64,000 nucleotides of DNA from Ahaetulla prasina (lineage: Eukaryota > Chordata > Lepidosauria > Squamata > Colubridae): contig NC_080540.1 in assembly GCF_028640845.1 (NCBI RefSeq), forward strand, positions 158,370,438 through 158,434,437, written 5' to 3'. This document shows positions 23,801 to 31,058 of this stretch, piece after piece; within the stretch, counting starts at the first letter, position 1, and each line of letters starts with the position of its first letter. A model generated the notes under the pieces. The model was not told the DNA's origin and did no database searches. It worked only from the letters and a program-made list of their open reading frames with translations. The position numbers were made by a program, and so were the translations under genes.

Positions 23801-26448
23801 TAAAATAGATCTGCAATGGCATATGAGAAAGACTTTGGGAGAAAGACCTTGGGAGTGGGGCAACTAAGATGATTGAAGGCCTGGAGATTAAAACATATGA
23901 AGAAGGGTTGCAGGAACCTAGTATGGTCAGTCTAGAGAAAAGAAGGACTAGAGTATTCCAGTACTGGAGGGGCTGCCACAAAGAAGTGGGGGGTCAACTT
24001 ATTTACCAAAGCACCAGAAAGCAAGACAAGAAACAATGGACGGATCTGATGAAGGAGTGAAGCAATCTTGAATTAAGGAGAAACTTCCTAACAGTGAGAA
24101 AAATTAACCAATGGAACAGCTTGCCTTCAGAAATCGTGGATTCTTCATCACTGGAGGATTTTGAGAAGACCTGTTTAAAATGGTGGTTTCCTGCTTGAGC
24201 AGGGGGCTGGACTAGAAGACTTCCAAGGTCCCTTCCAGCTCTATTCTGATTGACTATGCAAAGAGACACTATGAAGGGAATGGTCCAGGGGTGAAATTTA
24301 CCTACCTTCCCTACCGGTTCGGAAGTATGCGCTCCGCCATCGTCACGTCTGATTTTTGACCTTCTGTGCATTCTGTGCATGTGCTGAGGGTCAAAAATGG
24401 GTTACTTCCTGGTTAAAACCAGGAAGTAATGACATCTGGGCAGGTGGGTAGAGCCTTGTGTTGCCGCTGCTACCGGTTCGCCAAACCATGTGCTGCCGCC
24501 ATTACCGGTTCGCGCGAGCCGGACAGAATCGACAGGATTTCACCACTGGAATGGTCAGATAAGAGATAGTATAGTGGCAGTTGGGTAGCGTGCGTGGCAA
24601 CTAGACCCTCCCCAGTTTCTCAGGCTGTAAAGGAGAGTGGGGCAGGGAGGGAGGATTGAACTTTCAGACTTGCAAGATTCTGTCAACAAAGCTTTGCAAT
24701 AAAGTAAAATCAGCTTGTTTGGCTATTGATTCCTATCTAGCTTACCTCGCAAGGCTGACAAGAACAGATGAAGAAACAGACACCATGTAGATTGAAAGCT
24801 ACTTTTATTAGAACAGCTTTAGTCACAGAGTCTTGCAAGTCTGAATGTGCTCCCCTTTTTTTCTCCTTCTTTTATCTTCATGTGAATTAAAGTTGGTCAG
24901 TTGCAGTGGGGCTGGCACTTTCCTTGCTTGGGCTAATATCTTGCTTATCTGATCCTTGCCTTGGTAGTAGATCTTCCATTTCTTCTCCAAGGCCATCCTC
25001 TATGAGCACTACAAGTGATATCCTTTGATATTTAATCTTGAACGGTGCTCCACACTAGATGGGAAATTTGAGGGAGCAATTTGGCAGTAATTCTACTCAT
25101 GTTGCCTTTAACAGGTGGCAGCACCTGTAACCTTAAAAAGCTAAGCAGGGTCCTTCCTAGTTAGAATTTGGATGGGAGTTCATTTATAATTTCAGGGCCG
25201 GGGATTATAGTGGGGAAATCAGCATCCTGGAATATGATGGGTTGCCCCCGGTTCGGACCGGTTCTATAGAACTGGTAGTAAAACCGGCAGGAGGCTCCGC
25301 CCACTGACCCGAATGTCATCAAAAGTGATCTGCGCATGTGCAGAAGAGCGTGCATGCAAGTGGAGCAAGCGCGCGCATGCGGGCACAATGCGAACCTGTA
25401 GTAAAGCTAAGTAGAACCCAACCCCGATGAGAATGACTTGGATATGCCACTATAGATCCCAAGACTTGAGCATGATGGTCATCCATCATGTCTTAGAGCA
25501 ACTAAGATGATCAAAGGCCTGGAGATTAAAACATATGAAGAACGGCTGCAGGATTAGAGCTTGGCTAATCTAAAGAAAAGAAGAATTAGGGGTGACGTGA
25601 TAGCAGTATTCCATTATTTGAGGGGCTGCCACAAAGAAGAGGGAGTCAAATTATTCTACAAAGCACCAGAGGGCAGGACAAGAAACAATGGTTGGAAACT
25701 AATCAAAGAGAGAAGCAACTTGGAATTAAGGAGAAACTTCCTAACAGTGAGGACAATTAACCAGTGGAGAAGTTTGCCTTCAGAAATCATGGGCGCTCCA
25801 TCACTGGATATTTTTAAGAAGAGTCTAGACCAGGGGTCTCCAACCTTGGCAACTTTAAGACTTGTGGACTTCAACTCCCAGAGCTTTGCTGGCTGAGGAA
25901 TTCTGGAAGTTGAAGTCCACAAGTCTTAAAGTTGCCAAGGTTGGAGACCTCTGGTCTAGACAGTCTCTTATCTGAAATGGTATAGGTTCTCCTGCTTGAG
26001 CAGGGGGCTGGACTAGAAGACATCCAAGGTCCCTTCCAGCTCATTCTATTCTAAGATCCGTTCCTTCTTATGGATTACAGCCAGTGGTTGGAACAAAGTC
26101 CATTAATGCACCTGTGTTTTTCTTGCAGCGGTGGTCAGCAGCTCATCTACCATGAGTGGAGGCAGTCGTGTGAGCAGTGGAGGATTTGGCCTGGGGATTG
26201 GTGGAGGAGGGGGAGGCAGTAGTGCTGGAAGCAGCCTGAGCCTGACAAGGGGAGGGGTTGGTGGTGGCGGCTTTGGTATAAGTGGTGGGGTTACTACTGG
26301 AGGGAGCAGTTACAGCACCGGAAGCTATGGTGGAGGAATAGCTGGAGGAATAGGTGGAGGAATAGGTGTTGGAAGTGGAGGAGGTTCTTCCAGCATGAAA
26401 TATGTCTCAACCACAACCTCATCATCCAGCCGAAAAGTAGTCAGATAA
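2962..26448 (+). CDS. Type II (basic) keratin gene 1, complete, nine exons
   Basis: Coding exons: 2962-3495, 5839-6053, 8254-8314, 9450-9545, 12643-12807, 13465-13590, 16387-16607, 23325-23359 and 26129-26448. They sum to 1773 nt, one open frame of 590 aa. The protein has a Ser/Gly-rich head (about 1-165), a rod (about 166-475) that opens with [11 protein letters not shown] and closes with YRTLLEGEE, and a Gly/Ser-rich tail ending SSSRKVVR. Exon sizes 2-8 are the classic type II keratin set and all introns are GT-AG. Known role: obligate heterodimer with a type I keratin, building cytoplasmic intermediate filaments in epithelia. Only two cysteines are visible (exons 2 and 7), so it resembles soft epidermal KRT5/6/75-like keratins rather than cysteine-rich hard keratins. 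The exact orthologue cannot be fixed by eye. The start is chosen for the MNRQFSSRS opening shared with gene 2. Confidence 0.96.
4298..4845. mobile_element. TA-flanked MITE, family A, interrupted
   Basis: Ends ACGTAGTCCTCAACTTAC and TACGTCGAGGACTACCTGT are inverted repeats next to TA, as in Tc1/mariner-type MITEs. The body (GTGACTTATGACC..., TGTGACCTTCTAAC) recurs at 15037, 47146 and 50024. A family-B MITE sits inside it (about 4553-4695). Located in intron 1. Confidence 0.8.
4553..4695. mobile_element. TA-flanked MITE, family B, nested in family A
   Basis: Carries ATGTTTCCCTGAAAATAAGAC and GATGTCTTATTTTGGGTA, the ends of the family seen intact at 40943-41077. Divergent copy. Confidence 0.65.
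4846..5797. other. Intron 1, nothing recognised
   Basis: AT-rich, no repeat family identified. 3496-4297 of the same intron is likewise blank. Confidence 0.45.
5798..5829. repeat. (CT)n microsatellite at the exon 2 acceptor
   Basis: About 16 CT units ending 9 bp before exon 2; it serves as the pyrimidine tract of this acceptor. Confidence 0.85.
5839..6053 (+). CDS. Keratin gene 1 exon 2 (coil 1A to 1B)
   Basis: 215 nt. Starts [15 protein letters not shown], completing the helix-initiation motif, and ends in DYRRK, whose last codon is split over the intron. The acceptor follows a long CT repeat (5798-5829). One of the two cysteines (RRQCDQLM) is here. Confidence 0.95.
6262..6475. mobile_element. 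Old DNA-transposon relic
   Basis: Ends GTGATTCTCAAA and CTGAGAATCAC are short inverted repeats. The interior (GAGGACCCCAAAGAGTTTTG) resembles an ancient amniote hAT-like repeat known from mammals. Family not certain. Confidence 0.45.
6726..6776. repeat. 25-bp direct duplication
   Basis: ATTAAATGCACTGAGGAGAC is followed by ATTAAATACACTGAGGAGAC, two nearly identical units in tandem. Confidence 0.8.
7098..7138. repeat. (CA)n microsatellite
   Basis: About 20 CA units with one TA interruption, in intron 2. 6800-7090 and 7140-8250 show nothing else recognisable. Confidence 0.95.
8254..8314 (+). CDS. Keratin gene 1 exon 3 (coil 1B)
   Basis: 61 nt, the invariant type II size. Reads [20 protein letters not shown]. 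Acceptor CTTCACAG, donor AAG|GTGACT. Confidence 0.93.
9080..9214. mobile_element. Foldback MITE (family F1) in intron 3
   Basis: 135 bp, almost wholly self-complementary (arms about 65 bp around GGCTGAGG). Ends AGGGGTCTC / GAGACCCCTG. Target duplication ATTTAGAA / ATTTAGAG (7 of 8). Confidence 0.88.
9215..10389. other. Intron 3 remainder, exon 4 flanks and intron 4 start
   Basis: Apart from exon 4 (9450-9545) no repeat or gene recognised. Confidence 0.4.
9450..9545 (+). CDS. Keratin gene 1 exon 4 (coil 1B)
   Basis: 96 nt. Reads [20 protein letters not shown] then [12 protein letters not shown]. Acceptor TTCTTGCAG, donor GCT|GTAAGT. Confidence 0.94.
10390..10740 (-). mobile_element. BovB (RTE) LINE 3' fragment
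   Basis: Minus-strand translation gives [20 protein letters not shown] and [12 protein letters not shown], the C-terminal BovB ORF2 signature. The end shows the TCCGACCCATCGCGACCCCA-type BovB 3' motif. 5' truncated, no RT domain. Confidence 0.85.
11188..11388. mobile_element. hAT MITE (family H1), left-truncated
   Basis: Contains the family body AAATACCACCTCTGGCTGGC and CACCAAGCCATGCCC and the right end TTGGATTTCACCACTG. The left end is missing. Confidence 0.75.
11503..11745 (+). mobile_element. tRNA-derived SINE (type A)
   Basis: Head with box A-like TGGTGCAGTGGTTAGAG and box B-like AGTTCAAATC, then the core GACTCAGCCTTCCATCC... AATGAGGACCCAGATTG, and the tail AGTGGTATATAAGTCTAAGTG. Same family at 19740 (+) and 14310 (-). 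Confidence 0.82.
11967..12238. mobile_element. hAT MITE (family H2) hosting a nested hAT
   Basis: Ends AAGGGTGTCAAAC / GTTTGACACCC. Imperfect target duplication ATCTAACT / ATTTAATT (6 of 8, both differences C/T). Interrupted by 12090-12219. Confidence 0.7.
12090..12219. mobile_element. hAT MITE (H1-like) nested in H2
   Basis: Ends CAGTGGTGAAATGC / GCATTTCACTCCTG. Exact 8-bp duplication GGCGAGTT (12082-12089, 12220-12227), so it inserted after its host. Confidence 0.88.
12643..12807 (+). CDS. Keratin gene 1 exon 5 (linker L12 and coil 2)
   Basis: 165 nt. Carries the near-invariant type II block [20 protein letters not shown] and ends AEAWYQTK. Acceptor TTTTTTCCCCCCCAAAG, donor AAG|GTAAGA. 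Confidence 0.95.
12808..13464. other. Intron 5, nothing recognised
   Basis: Short intron without identifiable repeats. Confidence 0.5.
13465..13590 (+). CDS. Keratin gene 1 exon 6 (coil 2)
   Basis: 126 nt. Contains [20 protein letters not shown], a type II signature, and ends AEIDNLKKH. Acceptor GGTGTTACAG, donor CAT|GTAAGT. Confidence 0.94.
14310..14545 (-). mobile_element. tRNA-derived SINE (type A)
   Basis: Reverse-strand copy of the SINE at 11503, ending in CTAACCACTGCACCACC (head, reversed). 13591-14309 before it is blank. Confidence 0.78.
15037..15412. mobile_element. TA-flanked MITE, family A
   Basis: Ends TAGACCTCAACTTACAAC / GTTGTAAGTCGAGGACTGCC. An uninterrupted copy of about 375 bp in intron 6. 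Confidence 0.8.
15418..15690 (+). mobile_element. tRNA-core SINE with L2 3' end (type B)
   Basis: Head TGGTGGCTCAAGGCTGT, box B-like GGTTCTAGTCCCACC, the same core as type A, but a tail CCACCCTGAGTCTTCGGAGA AGGGCGGGATATAAAT that matches the L2 3' end at 38556-38590. Second copy at 55126. Confidence 0.82.
16190..16380 (+). mobile_element. CR1-superfamily LINE 3' end adjoining exon 7
   Basis: Same 3' end as the LINE ending at 40835 (ACCTCACCCCATTCCTAA, GCGTGCATAAGAGCAC, GTGCCTACCG). It ends in (AAAT)n, whose last unit is within about 10 bp of the exon 7 acceptor. 5' truncated. Confidence 0.85.
16387..16607 (+). CDS. Keratin gene 1 exon 7 (end of coil 2, helix termination)
   Basis: 221 nt. Starts [20 protein letters not shown] and carries the helix-termination peptide [19 protein letters not shown], including the conserved Cys. 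Exon size and reading phase are exactly as expected. The acceptor ACATCCAG is odd: the roughly 35 bp before it are an A-rich (AAAT)n tail of an inserted LINE, with no pyrimidine tract. Donor CAG|GTGGGT. Confidence 0.93.
16608..18592. other. Intron 7 start, nothing recognised
   Basis: Only a short GT run at about 17437-17461. Confidence 0.45.
18593..18690. mobile_element. hAT MITE fragment
   Basis: CAGAGGTGGGCATCAC with AACAACCGGTTTCCC looks like the left part of an H1/H3-type element; right end lost. Confidence 0.4.
19092..19398. mobile_element. hAT MITE (family H1)
   Basis: Ends CAGAGGTGGGTTTCAGC / TTAATCCCACCACTG. Duplication GATCACTC / GACCACTC (7 of 8). Confidence 0.85.
19740..19975 (+). 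mobile_element. tRNA-derived SINE (type A)
   Basis: Core GACTCAGCCTTCTATCC and tail AAGCGGTATATAAGTC as at 11503; head partly decayed. Confidence 0.78.
19976..20777. other. Intron 7 stretch, nothing recognised
   Basis: No family or ORF of note. Confidence 0.4.
20778..21112. mobile_element. hAT MITE (family H1), long copy
   Basis: Ends CAGAGGTGGGTTTCAAC / TTGAAACCCACCACCG. Exact duplication GTGTGCTT (20770-20777, 21113-21120). The inner GGAGTGGGGTGAGAATGGAG unit occurs more than once. Confidence 0.88.
21324..21436. repeat. Long hairpin (about 50-bp arms, 7-bp loop)
   Basis: 21324-21374 is the reverse complement of 21382-21436, apart from one mismatch and a 4-bp AATT insertion in the right arm. 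The core arm is GGCTGGGGATCTTTGGTATAG. Loop AAGCAAA. No target duplication or known MITE end seen. Confidence 0.88.
21437..22065. other. Intron 7 stretch, nothing firm
   Basis: A run AATCAAATCAAATCTTTATT at about 21763 could be a minus-strand LINE tail, but no body follows. Confidence 0.35.
22070..22202 (-). mobile_element. CR1 LINE 3' end
   Basis: GAGTTGGAAGGGACCTTGGA, then CTAGTCCAACCCCCTGCCC, the reversed CR1 3' end, with a short ACATA repeat at the tail (22051-22070). Confidence 0.85.
22488..23110 (-). mobile_element. CR1/L3-type LINE with AATAG tail ('Snake1'-like)
   Basis: Minus-strand reading frame encodes an ORF2 C-terminus ([20 protein letters not shown] and [20 protein letters not shown]). 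It then has the 3' end CCAATCACACTTGGCC and a short (AATAG)n tail. The RT domain is lost by 5' truncation. It ends about 215 bp before exon 8. Confidence 0.83.
23325..23359 (+). CDS. Keratin gene 1 exon 8 (tail micro-exon)
   Basis: 35 nt, the usual size for this type II keratin exon. Adds [11 protein letters not shown]. Acceptor CTTGCCTATAG follows a strong pyrimidine tract; donor TGT|GTAAGT. Phase joins exons 7 and 9 exactly. Too short to detect without the gene model. Confidence 0.9.
23855..24258 (+). mobile_element. CR1 LINE ORF2 C-terminus and 3' end
   Basis: Decayed frame similar to the copy at 25500 ([16 protein letters not shown]), ending GAAGACTTCCAAGGTCCCTT CCAGCTCTATTCTGATT. 5' truncated. 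The region from 23360 to 23854 is blank apart from an ATT run. Confidence 0.85.
24286..24548. mobile_element. hAT MITE (family H3, GC-rich)
   Basis: Ends CAGGGGTGAAATTTACC / GACAGGATTTCACCACTG. Exact duplication GAATGGTC (24278-24285, 24549-24556). Holds the palindrome CTTCCTGGTTAAAACCAGGAAG. Confidence 0.9.
24557..25125. other. Intron 8 stretch with distant inverted 17-mer
   Basis: AGACTTGCAAGATTCTGT (24666) is mirrored by ACAGAGTCTTGCAAGTCT (24825). This may mark the ends of an unidentified element of about 180 bp. Confidence 0.35.
25130..25177 (+). repeat. 5S rRNA-derived fragment
   Basis: AAGCTAAGCAGGGTC, then CTAGTTAG and TTTGGATGGGAG, follow the internal control region of vertebrate 5S rRNA. 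Either the head of a 5S-derived SINE or a 5S pseudogene; the 5' third is absent and changes are frequent. Confidence 0.65.
25236..25428. mobile_element. GC-rich hAT-like MITE (H3-related)
   Basis: GGTTCGGACCGGTTC, AGGCTCCGCCCAC and GCGCATGTGCAGAAG match the body of the elements at 24286 and 44700. Ends GGGTTG / CAACCC; no clear target duplication. Confidence 0.55.
25500..26060 (+). mobile_element. CR1 LINE ORF2 C-terminus and 3' end, with F1 inserted
   Basis: Frame 25561-25822 reads [24 protein letters not shown]... [20 protein letters not shown], the CR1 C-terminus. It is interrupted by the foldback at 25831-25953 and then ends AAGACATCCAAGGTCCCTTCC. It stops about 70 bp before exon 9. Confidence 0.88.
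25831..25953. mobile_element. Foldback MITE F1 in intron 8
   Basis: CAGGGGTCTCCAACC / GGTTGGAGACCTCTG, nearly full hairpin, exact duplication GTCTAGAC (25823-25830, 25954-25961). Younger than the CR1 copy it splits. Confidence 0.92.
26129..26448 (+). CDS. Keratin gene 1 exon 9 (Gly/Ser-rich tail)
   Basis: 320 nt ending at TAA 26446-26448. Encodes a tail of [18 protein letters not shown] loops, [19 protein letters not shown], then a Ser/Thr stretch and the basic end SSSRKVVR, typical of epidermal type II keratin tails. Acceptor TTTTTCTTGCAG. Confidence 0.94.
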
Positions 26449-28010
26449 AAAAAATAAATAACATGTTGCCAATTGATTCTGAAAAAGCTCCTAATCGCCA
26501 GCATCAGCACAAATCCCCAAACTAGTCATCCTTCATTTTTTCTTCCCGAAAAGTTTAATATGAACAGCCATTGTCCCTTGTCTCCTGAATGAACACATCT
26601 GAGCAGGTGTTGACCGTTCATGAGAAATGGTTCATGTCATCCCTTCTCCAGGCAGTTTCAGAGTTACAAGTCTCTTTCCCAACCAACGTGACTTGTGGCT
26701 GTCGGAGCGTCTCTGATTTTCCTCCCTCTGTTACTATAATTTTGCCTTCAGTAAAGAAGTACCATATTTCCAACAGGTTGAATGAATCAAAGCATTCCCT
26801 CCCTCCCCATTGGACAGAATTGAACGTTTCCTCCCCTACTCTCTTTCAAAAGGAGGGTGATGAGGATGCCCTTTTGTGAGAGGAATTGTCAATCAAGTTT
26901 TAAATCTGAAAAGGAATCTGGTGAAGGCTGATTTTAGTCAAAAGCAAACAAATCATAAAAGCCAAGTACAAAACCTCTGAGTATTATTCCTAAAAGGAAC
27001 CTCCTTTCCCACTTCAAATACTATTGCTATAGTGCAAAACTTTAGGAATAGAAGCTGGCCACATACAGTAAAACATTTTTTAAACACTCTGCTGATTTCA
27101 GTGGGAGATTAAGTACGTAGTTTGCTCTCCATATTTGAAACCAACAGGATGGGGAAAATGCTTACTTTTTGTTTCGGTTGTTTTTAAGCACTAAAATAAT
27201 CACTGAATTGTTTCCAGCTTTAGCATTCATTTTATGGTCATAGTTTCATTTCCATTTTCACATTTCTGCGATGTCTTATACTGCCCTTTTTGTTCAGTGC
27301 TTTGCACCAGCCAATAAATGCGATATAATTCTATTCTCTTAAACCTCATTGAAAGCAGGAGGAAAGTGTAACTCAAACTGGTTTTGTGTCATCAGAGCCT
27401 GTACTTTTCCCACTTAAGCCCTATTGTTCTGTTTGGTATAAATTGCTTGGTTTATTTTTGGTTTTCCAGAGCATTTAAAATGGTGATAGCCTTCTGCTAA
27501 AATGGCATTTGAGAGTGGAAAGGGAAATTTAATAGATGGGCTGATTGAAACCATGTAGTTGCCAACAGCAAACAAAGAACTCCTGTGTTTTAATTCAGTT
27601 GTAATAGTAGTCAGGCCACTTCCCACACCCCAAGGAATTTACACAGTCAAAACAACACATTGTTTAATAGGGAATTAGAAGACAAGTGCTTAGGTCAGCC
27701 ATCTTTTTCAAGAATGCCTTTTGTTGTTCTGCTCCTAGAAGAAGCATAGCATTTGACTTCATCAACTACAGAAAAATAATTTTAGCATTCTTTTGGTTGA
27801 CCTCCCTCCCCCACCCGCAAGATGATTTTTTAAAAACTCATTAAATTAATTTTCCAATCGATGAAGAACGTTTTAAAAAGGCATAATAGTTTGTATGGCT
27901 TATTTTGTAAGTGTCCCCAAATGCTTGATGTAAATAAAATAGCAACCGTCTGGCTTCTTTTGCTCCGTCTGTTGTTCTCCATAACTTTATGCTTGAAATT
28001 GCAAATAAAC
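26449..28010 (+). other. Keratin gene 1 3' UTR and polyadenylation region
   Basis: No ORF or repeat recognised here. Candidate AATAAA signals are at 27313-27318, 27933-27938 and 28004-28009. The last is followed by a T/G-rich stretch (TGCATTGTGATAATTTGTTT) and is the best context; the first would give an 870-nt UTR. The choice cannot be made from sequence alone. Confidence 0.5.
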
Positions 28011-28506
28011 TGCATTGTGATAATTTGTTTCTTGCTGATGTCTTCCTTCTTTTTACCCCGTGGCGTTCATTACAGCTAAAATGCTTTTTTTCCTCAACGA
28101 AGAAGTCAAACATGGAGGACCTATAGCTGTATAGAGAAACGGGAGACTAGGAATATTTGGTTTACAACTTTTTTTTTGTTGCCTTGCGAAATGGTTTCAA
28201 CTGATCGACTCATTTATGGTTCACCTCGTTTACCTCTAGTGTCTCACTGATGGGCAATACTACAAGTATAAGAGAGATGTATCATTGTCAACAAGGACAA
28301 GGTACTAATTTTGTACTAGAAAGTGCTTTTTCTCAAATGACAGATCTGGCCAGAGTAAACAGCTCAGCTCATATCAAGAAAAAAAATAAGTTTGAGATTA
28401 TCCCGTGAAAAAAAAATGAAACCATTTTTTTTCTTCCCCCCACAGCAGACATGGCTTTCTCACAATTTAGACCAACCTTGGTCCCTTTAAGACCTTGGTC
28501 CCAGAA

Positions 28507-28755
28507 ATTTGTTCCTAATCTCTGAAATGAGAAATGGCTTTAATTGGGAAACGTTATCTATTACAGGGGTCTCCAACCTTGGTCCCTTTAAGACTTGTGG
28601 ACTTCAACTCCCAGAGTCCCTCAGCCAGCAAAGCTGTCTGAGGAACTCTGGGAGTCGAAGTCCACAAGTCTTGAAGTTGCCAAGGTTAGAGACCCCTGTA
28701 ATAGATAACGTTTCCTAATTAAAGCCATTTCTCATTTCAGAGATTAGGAACAAAT
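28507..28755. repeat. 249-bp near-perfect palindrome around an F1 foldback
   Basis: 28507-28563 is the reverse complement of 28699-28755 with one mismatch. The centre (28564-28698) is itself a foldback MITE (CAGGGGTCTCC ... GAGACCCCTG). The MITE flanks are inverted (ATCTATTA / TAATAGAT) instead of a direct 8-bp duplication. A partial F1 piece (CCAACCTTGGTCCCTTTAAG) lies just before, at 28472. Confidence 0.92.
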
Positions 28756-29611
28756 CTGTCTCTTCCCCAACTTGAGAGGACAAATCAGATCAAAGCTGGG
28801 CACAGAGGGTCTTGTCAAATTCCCTTCCGAACTTGTAGGCGGAGACCAATGAATTTTCAGAATTTCTCCAGGGAAAATAAGAAATTGTGTCCCGGAGTTT
28901 CTCAAGTGAGGGTAACAGCAGAATTCCTCCAGAAGAAATATAGTCATGATGATATTTATGGGGATTTAATAGGTCAAAGGAGCCAGAGCCCAGCATGATC
29001 ATGGTGCAGTGAAAGGCTGGATATCAACATACACCCCATTGATCACTTTGTAGTAATATAAGCAGAAAAGCACATTGTTTCACTCATGAGAGGTTTTCCC
29101 ATTCCCCCTTAGGATGACTTTCAAAAGCAAATTATCATGCTGGTAGGAAAATCAGGAAAATATCTCCTGGCATTGAACCAGATGTTATAGCAGCATGAGA
29201 AAAAACTTCTTGCCAAATGCTGATACAGCATGTTTTTCATCTCCCAAATTGCTGAGCCCCCCCCTCTTTCCTCTCAAGAAAGGTTATTTCTAATCCCAAT
29301 TCGGGGTGGGGTGGAGTGGAGAGGTAACCCCGGGGAGAAATCTCCATTAAAGGATGGGTTTGAGGGGAGGGAACACAGAGGGAAGGAAAAGAGCTGAGCT
29401 CCAACACTTCCTTGCTAAACTTACAATCCATTGTAGCATTCAGAGACAAACCAGTTCCAACCTAGCAGAACTGCCCCTTCAACCTCATTGAGAAATACAA
29501 GAGCATGACAAAGCAAGAACATGGAGGGAATACCTGCAGAGTTAAAATGAAGTCTAGGAAGGACTTCATTGGAGAGATGTTTCCCTAATGAATATTTTGT
29601 TGCTGCTGCTG
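28756..29611. other. Intergenic, nothing recognised
   Basis: Short ORFs only. Confidence 0.45.
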
Positions 29612-29888
29612 TTGTTAGTTGCAAAGTTGTGTCCGATCCATTGCGACATCATGGACAATGTTCCTCCAGGCCTTCCTGTCCTCTACCATCCTCTGGAGTC
29701 CATTTAAGCTCATGCCTACTGCTTCAGTGACTCCATCCAGCCACCTCATTCTCTGTCGTCCCTTTCTTCTTTTGCCCTCGATCTTTCCCAGCATTAGGCT
29801 CTTCTCCAGTGAGTCCTTCTTCCTCATTAGGTGGCCAAAGTATTTGAGTTTCATCTTCAGGATCTGGCCTTCTAAAGAACACTCAGGG
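29612..29888 (-). mobile_element. BovB (RTE) LINE 3' fragment
   Basis: Minus strand reads [20 protein letters not shown], then [19 protein letters not shown] and [20 protein letters not shown], the BovB ORF2 C-terminus. Confidence 0.9.
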
Positions 29889-30647
29889 TGTATGAATATT
29901 ACTCTTATGTTTTTTGGGAGGTGATGGTGCTAAGAACATGGTTTTACACAGAAGACTGACTGGAAATTGCATATTCTTCAGAAGCATATGACTTTGTTCT
30001 TAGGGATGTTTTAAAAGGGAGTTTTAAAACAAAGAACAAGGGATTTACAAGAGAGTAGGTAGGACAGAATCCCCTTTGACAGGATCAATTGTCTACATCA
30101 AGTTGGAGATAAAGGTATGATTGTGGCTCAGGAGACTCAAGAAACCTTCTGTGTTGAGGGGCAAAGAAAATGCTTGACCTCCAAGTAGGCTAAGCATGTG
30201 TTTTATAAAGTTTTTTTTAAAAAAACACCCTGTAGCTATTGAAAGTCAAGTAAGATGAGAAGTAGGAGATTAGCCAAAACAACTTTTACTTATCCCTGAA
30301 GTGGGAGGATTGTCTTATATTCAAAGCAGATTCTGTTCGAAGTGAAGATGATGAGTGGGAGAATCGAGGTACCTAGCTATCAATGATACAAGCGAGTGGC
30401 AGAAAAGGGGTAACGATGGAGATGTCTGCTCCCCATTCATTTTAAAAAAAATTCATCCTCCTTATGGAGGGTAACTGGAGGAATGGGTAGGAATGGCATG
30501 CAGACCTCCTAATCCCCTTGAATAATTTTCATCTCTCTTGATGGATTTCACAGTGATCAAACAGGCCTGATAATCCCAAGAATATTCATTTGGAAAAGCC
30601 ATTGATCTCAATGGGATTTATGACATTGTAATCATGTAATCATGATT
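29889..30647. other. Intergenic, nothing recognised
   Basis: No family identified. Confidence 0.4.
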
Positions 30648-30962
30648 ACATGGGATGTGGTGGCTCAGTGGCTAGGACGCTGAGCTTGTTGATTGAAAGG
30701 TCGGCAGTTCAGCGGTACGAATCCCTAGTAACAGGGTGAGCTCCCAGCTTCTGCCAACCTAGCAGTTTGAAAGCACGTATAAAATGCAAGTAGAAAAATA
30801 GGAACCACTTTTGGTGGGAAGGTAACAGCATTCCGTGCGCCTGTGGTGTCGAGTCACCAGCGCTGGCTCTTCAGCTTTGAAATGGAGATGAGCACCACCC
30901 CTTAGAGTCAGGAACGACTAGCACATATGTGCAGGGGAACCTTTACCTTTTACCTTTAATCA
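30648..30962 (+). mobile_element. Sauria-type SINE (tRNA head, BovB-like 3' end)
   Basis: Head GTGGCTCAGTGGCTAGG with CGCTGAGCTTGTTGATTG and box-B-like CGGTACGAATCCC; body TTGGTGGGAAGGTAACAGC; end GAGTCAGGAACGACTAGC and CCTTTACCTTTTACC. Confidence 0.83.
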
Positions 30963-31038
30963 TGTGTAGGTTTGAATTTCCTTACAACTCAGCATGAATG
31001 CCTCTGTCAAAGTTTTTTGGTTGCACATGAAAGTGTGA

Positions 31039-31058
31039 ATGTGTGTGTGTGTGTGTGG
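31039..31058. repeat. (GT)n microsatellite
   Basis: About ten GT units. The rest of 30963-32214 is blank apart from pyrimidine-rich stretches near 31250-31360. Confidence 0.85.

Noticed and set aside
29237..29624. Minus-strand ORFs near 29.3-29.6 kb
   Set aside because: Short, no recognisable domain, no splice or promoter context.
30648..30720. tRNA gene candidate
   Set aside because: Box A and B are present but the cloverleaf does not close and a SINE body and LINE-like tail follow. The same applies to 11503, 46742 and 54420.
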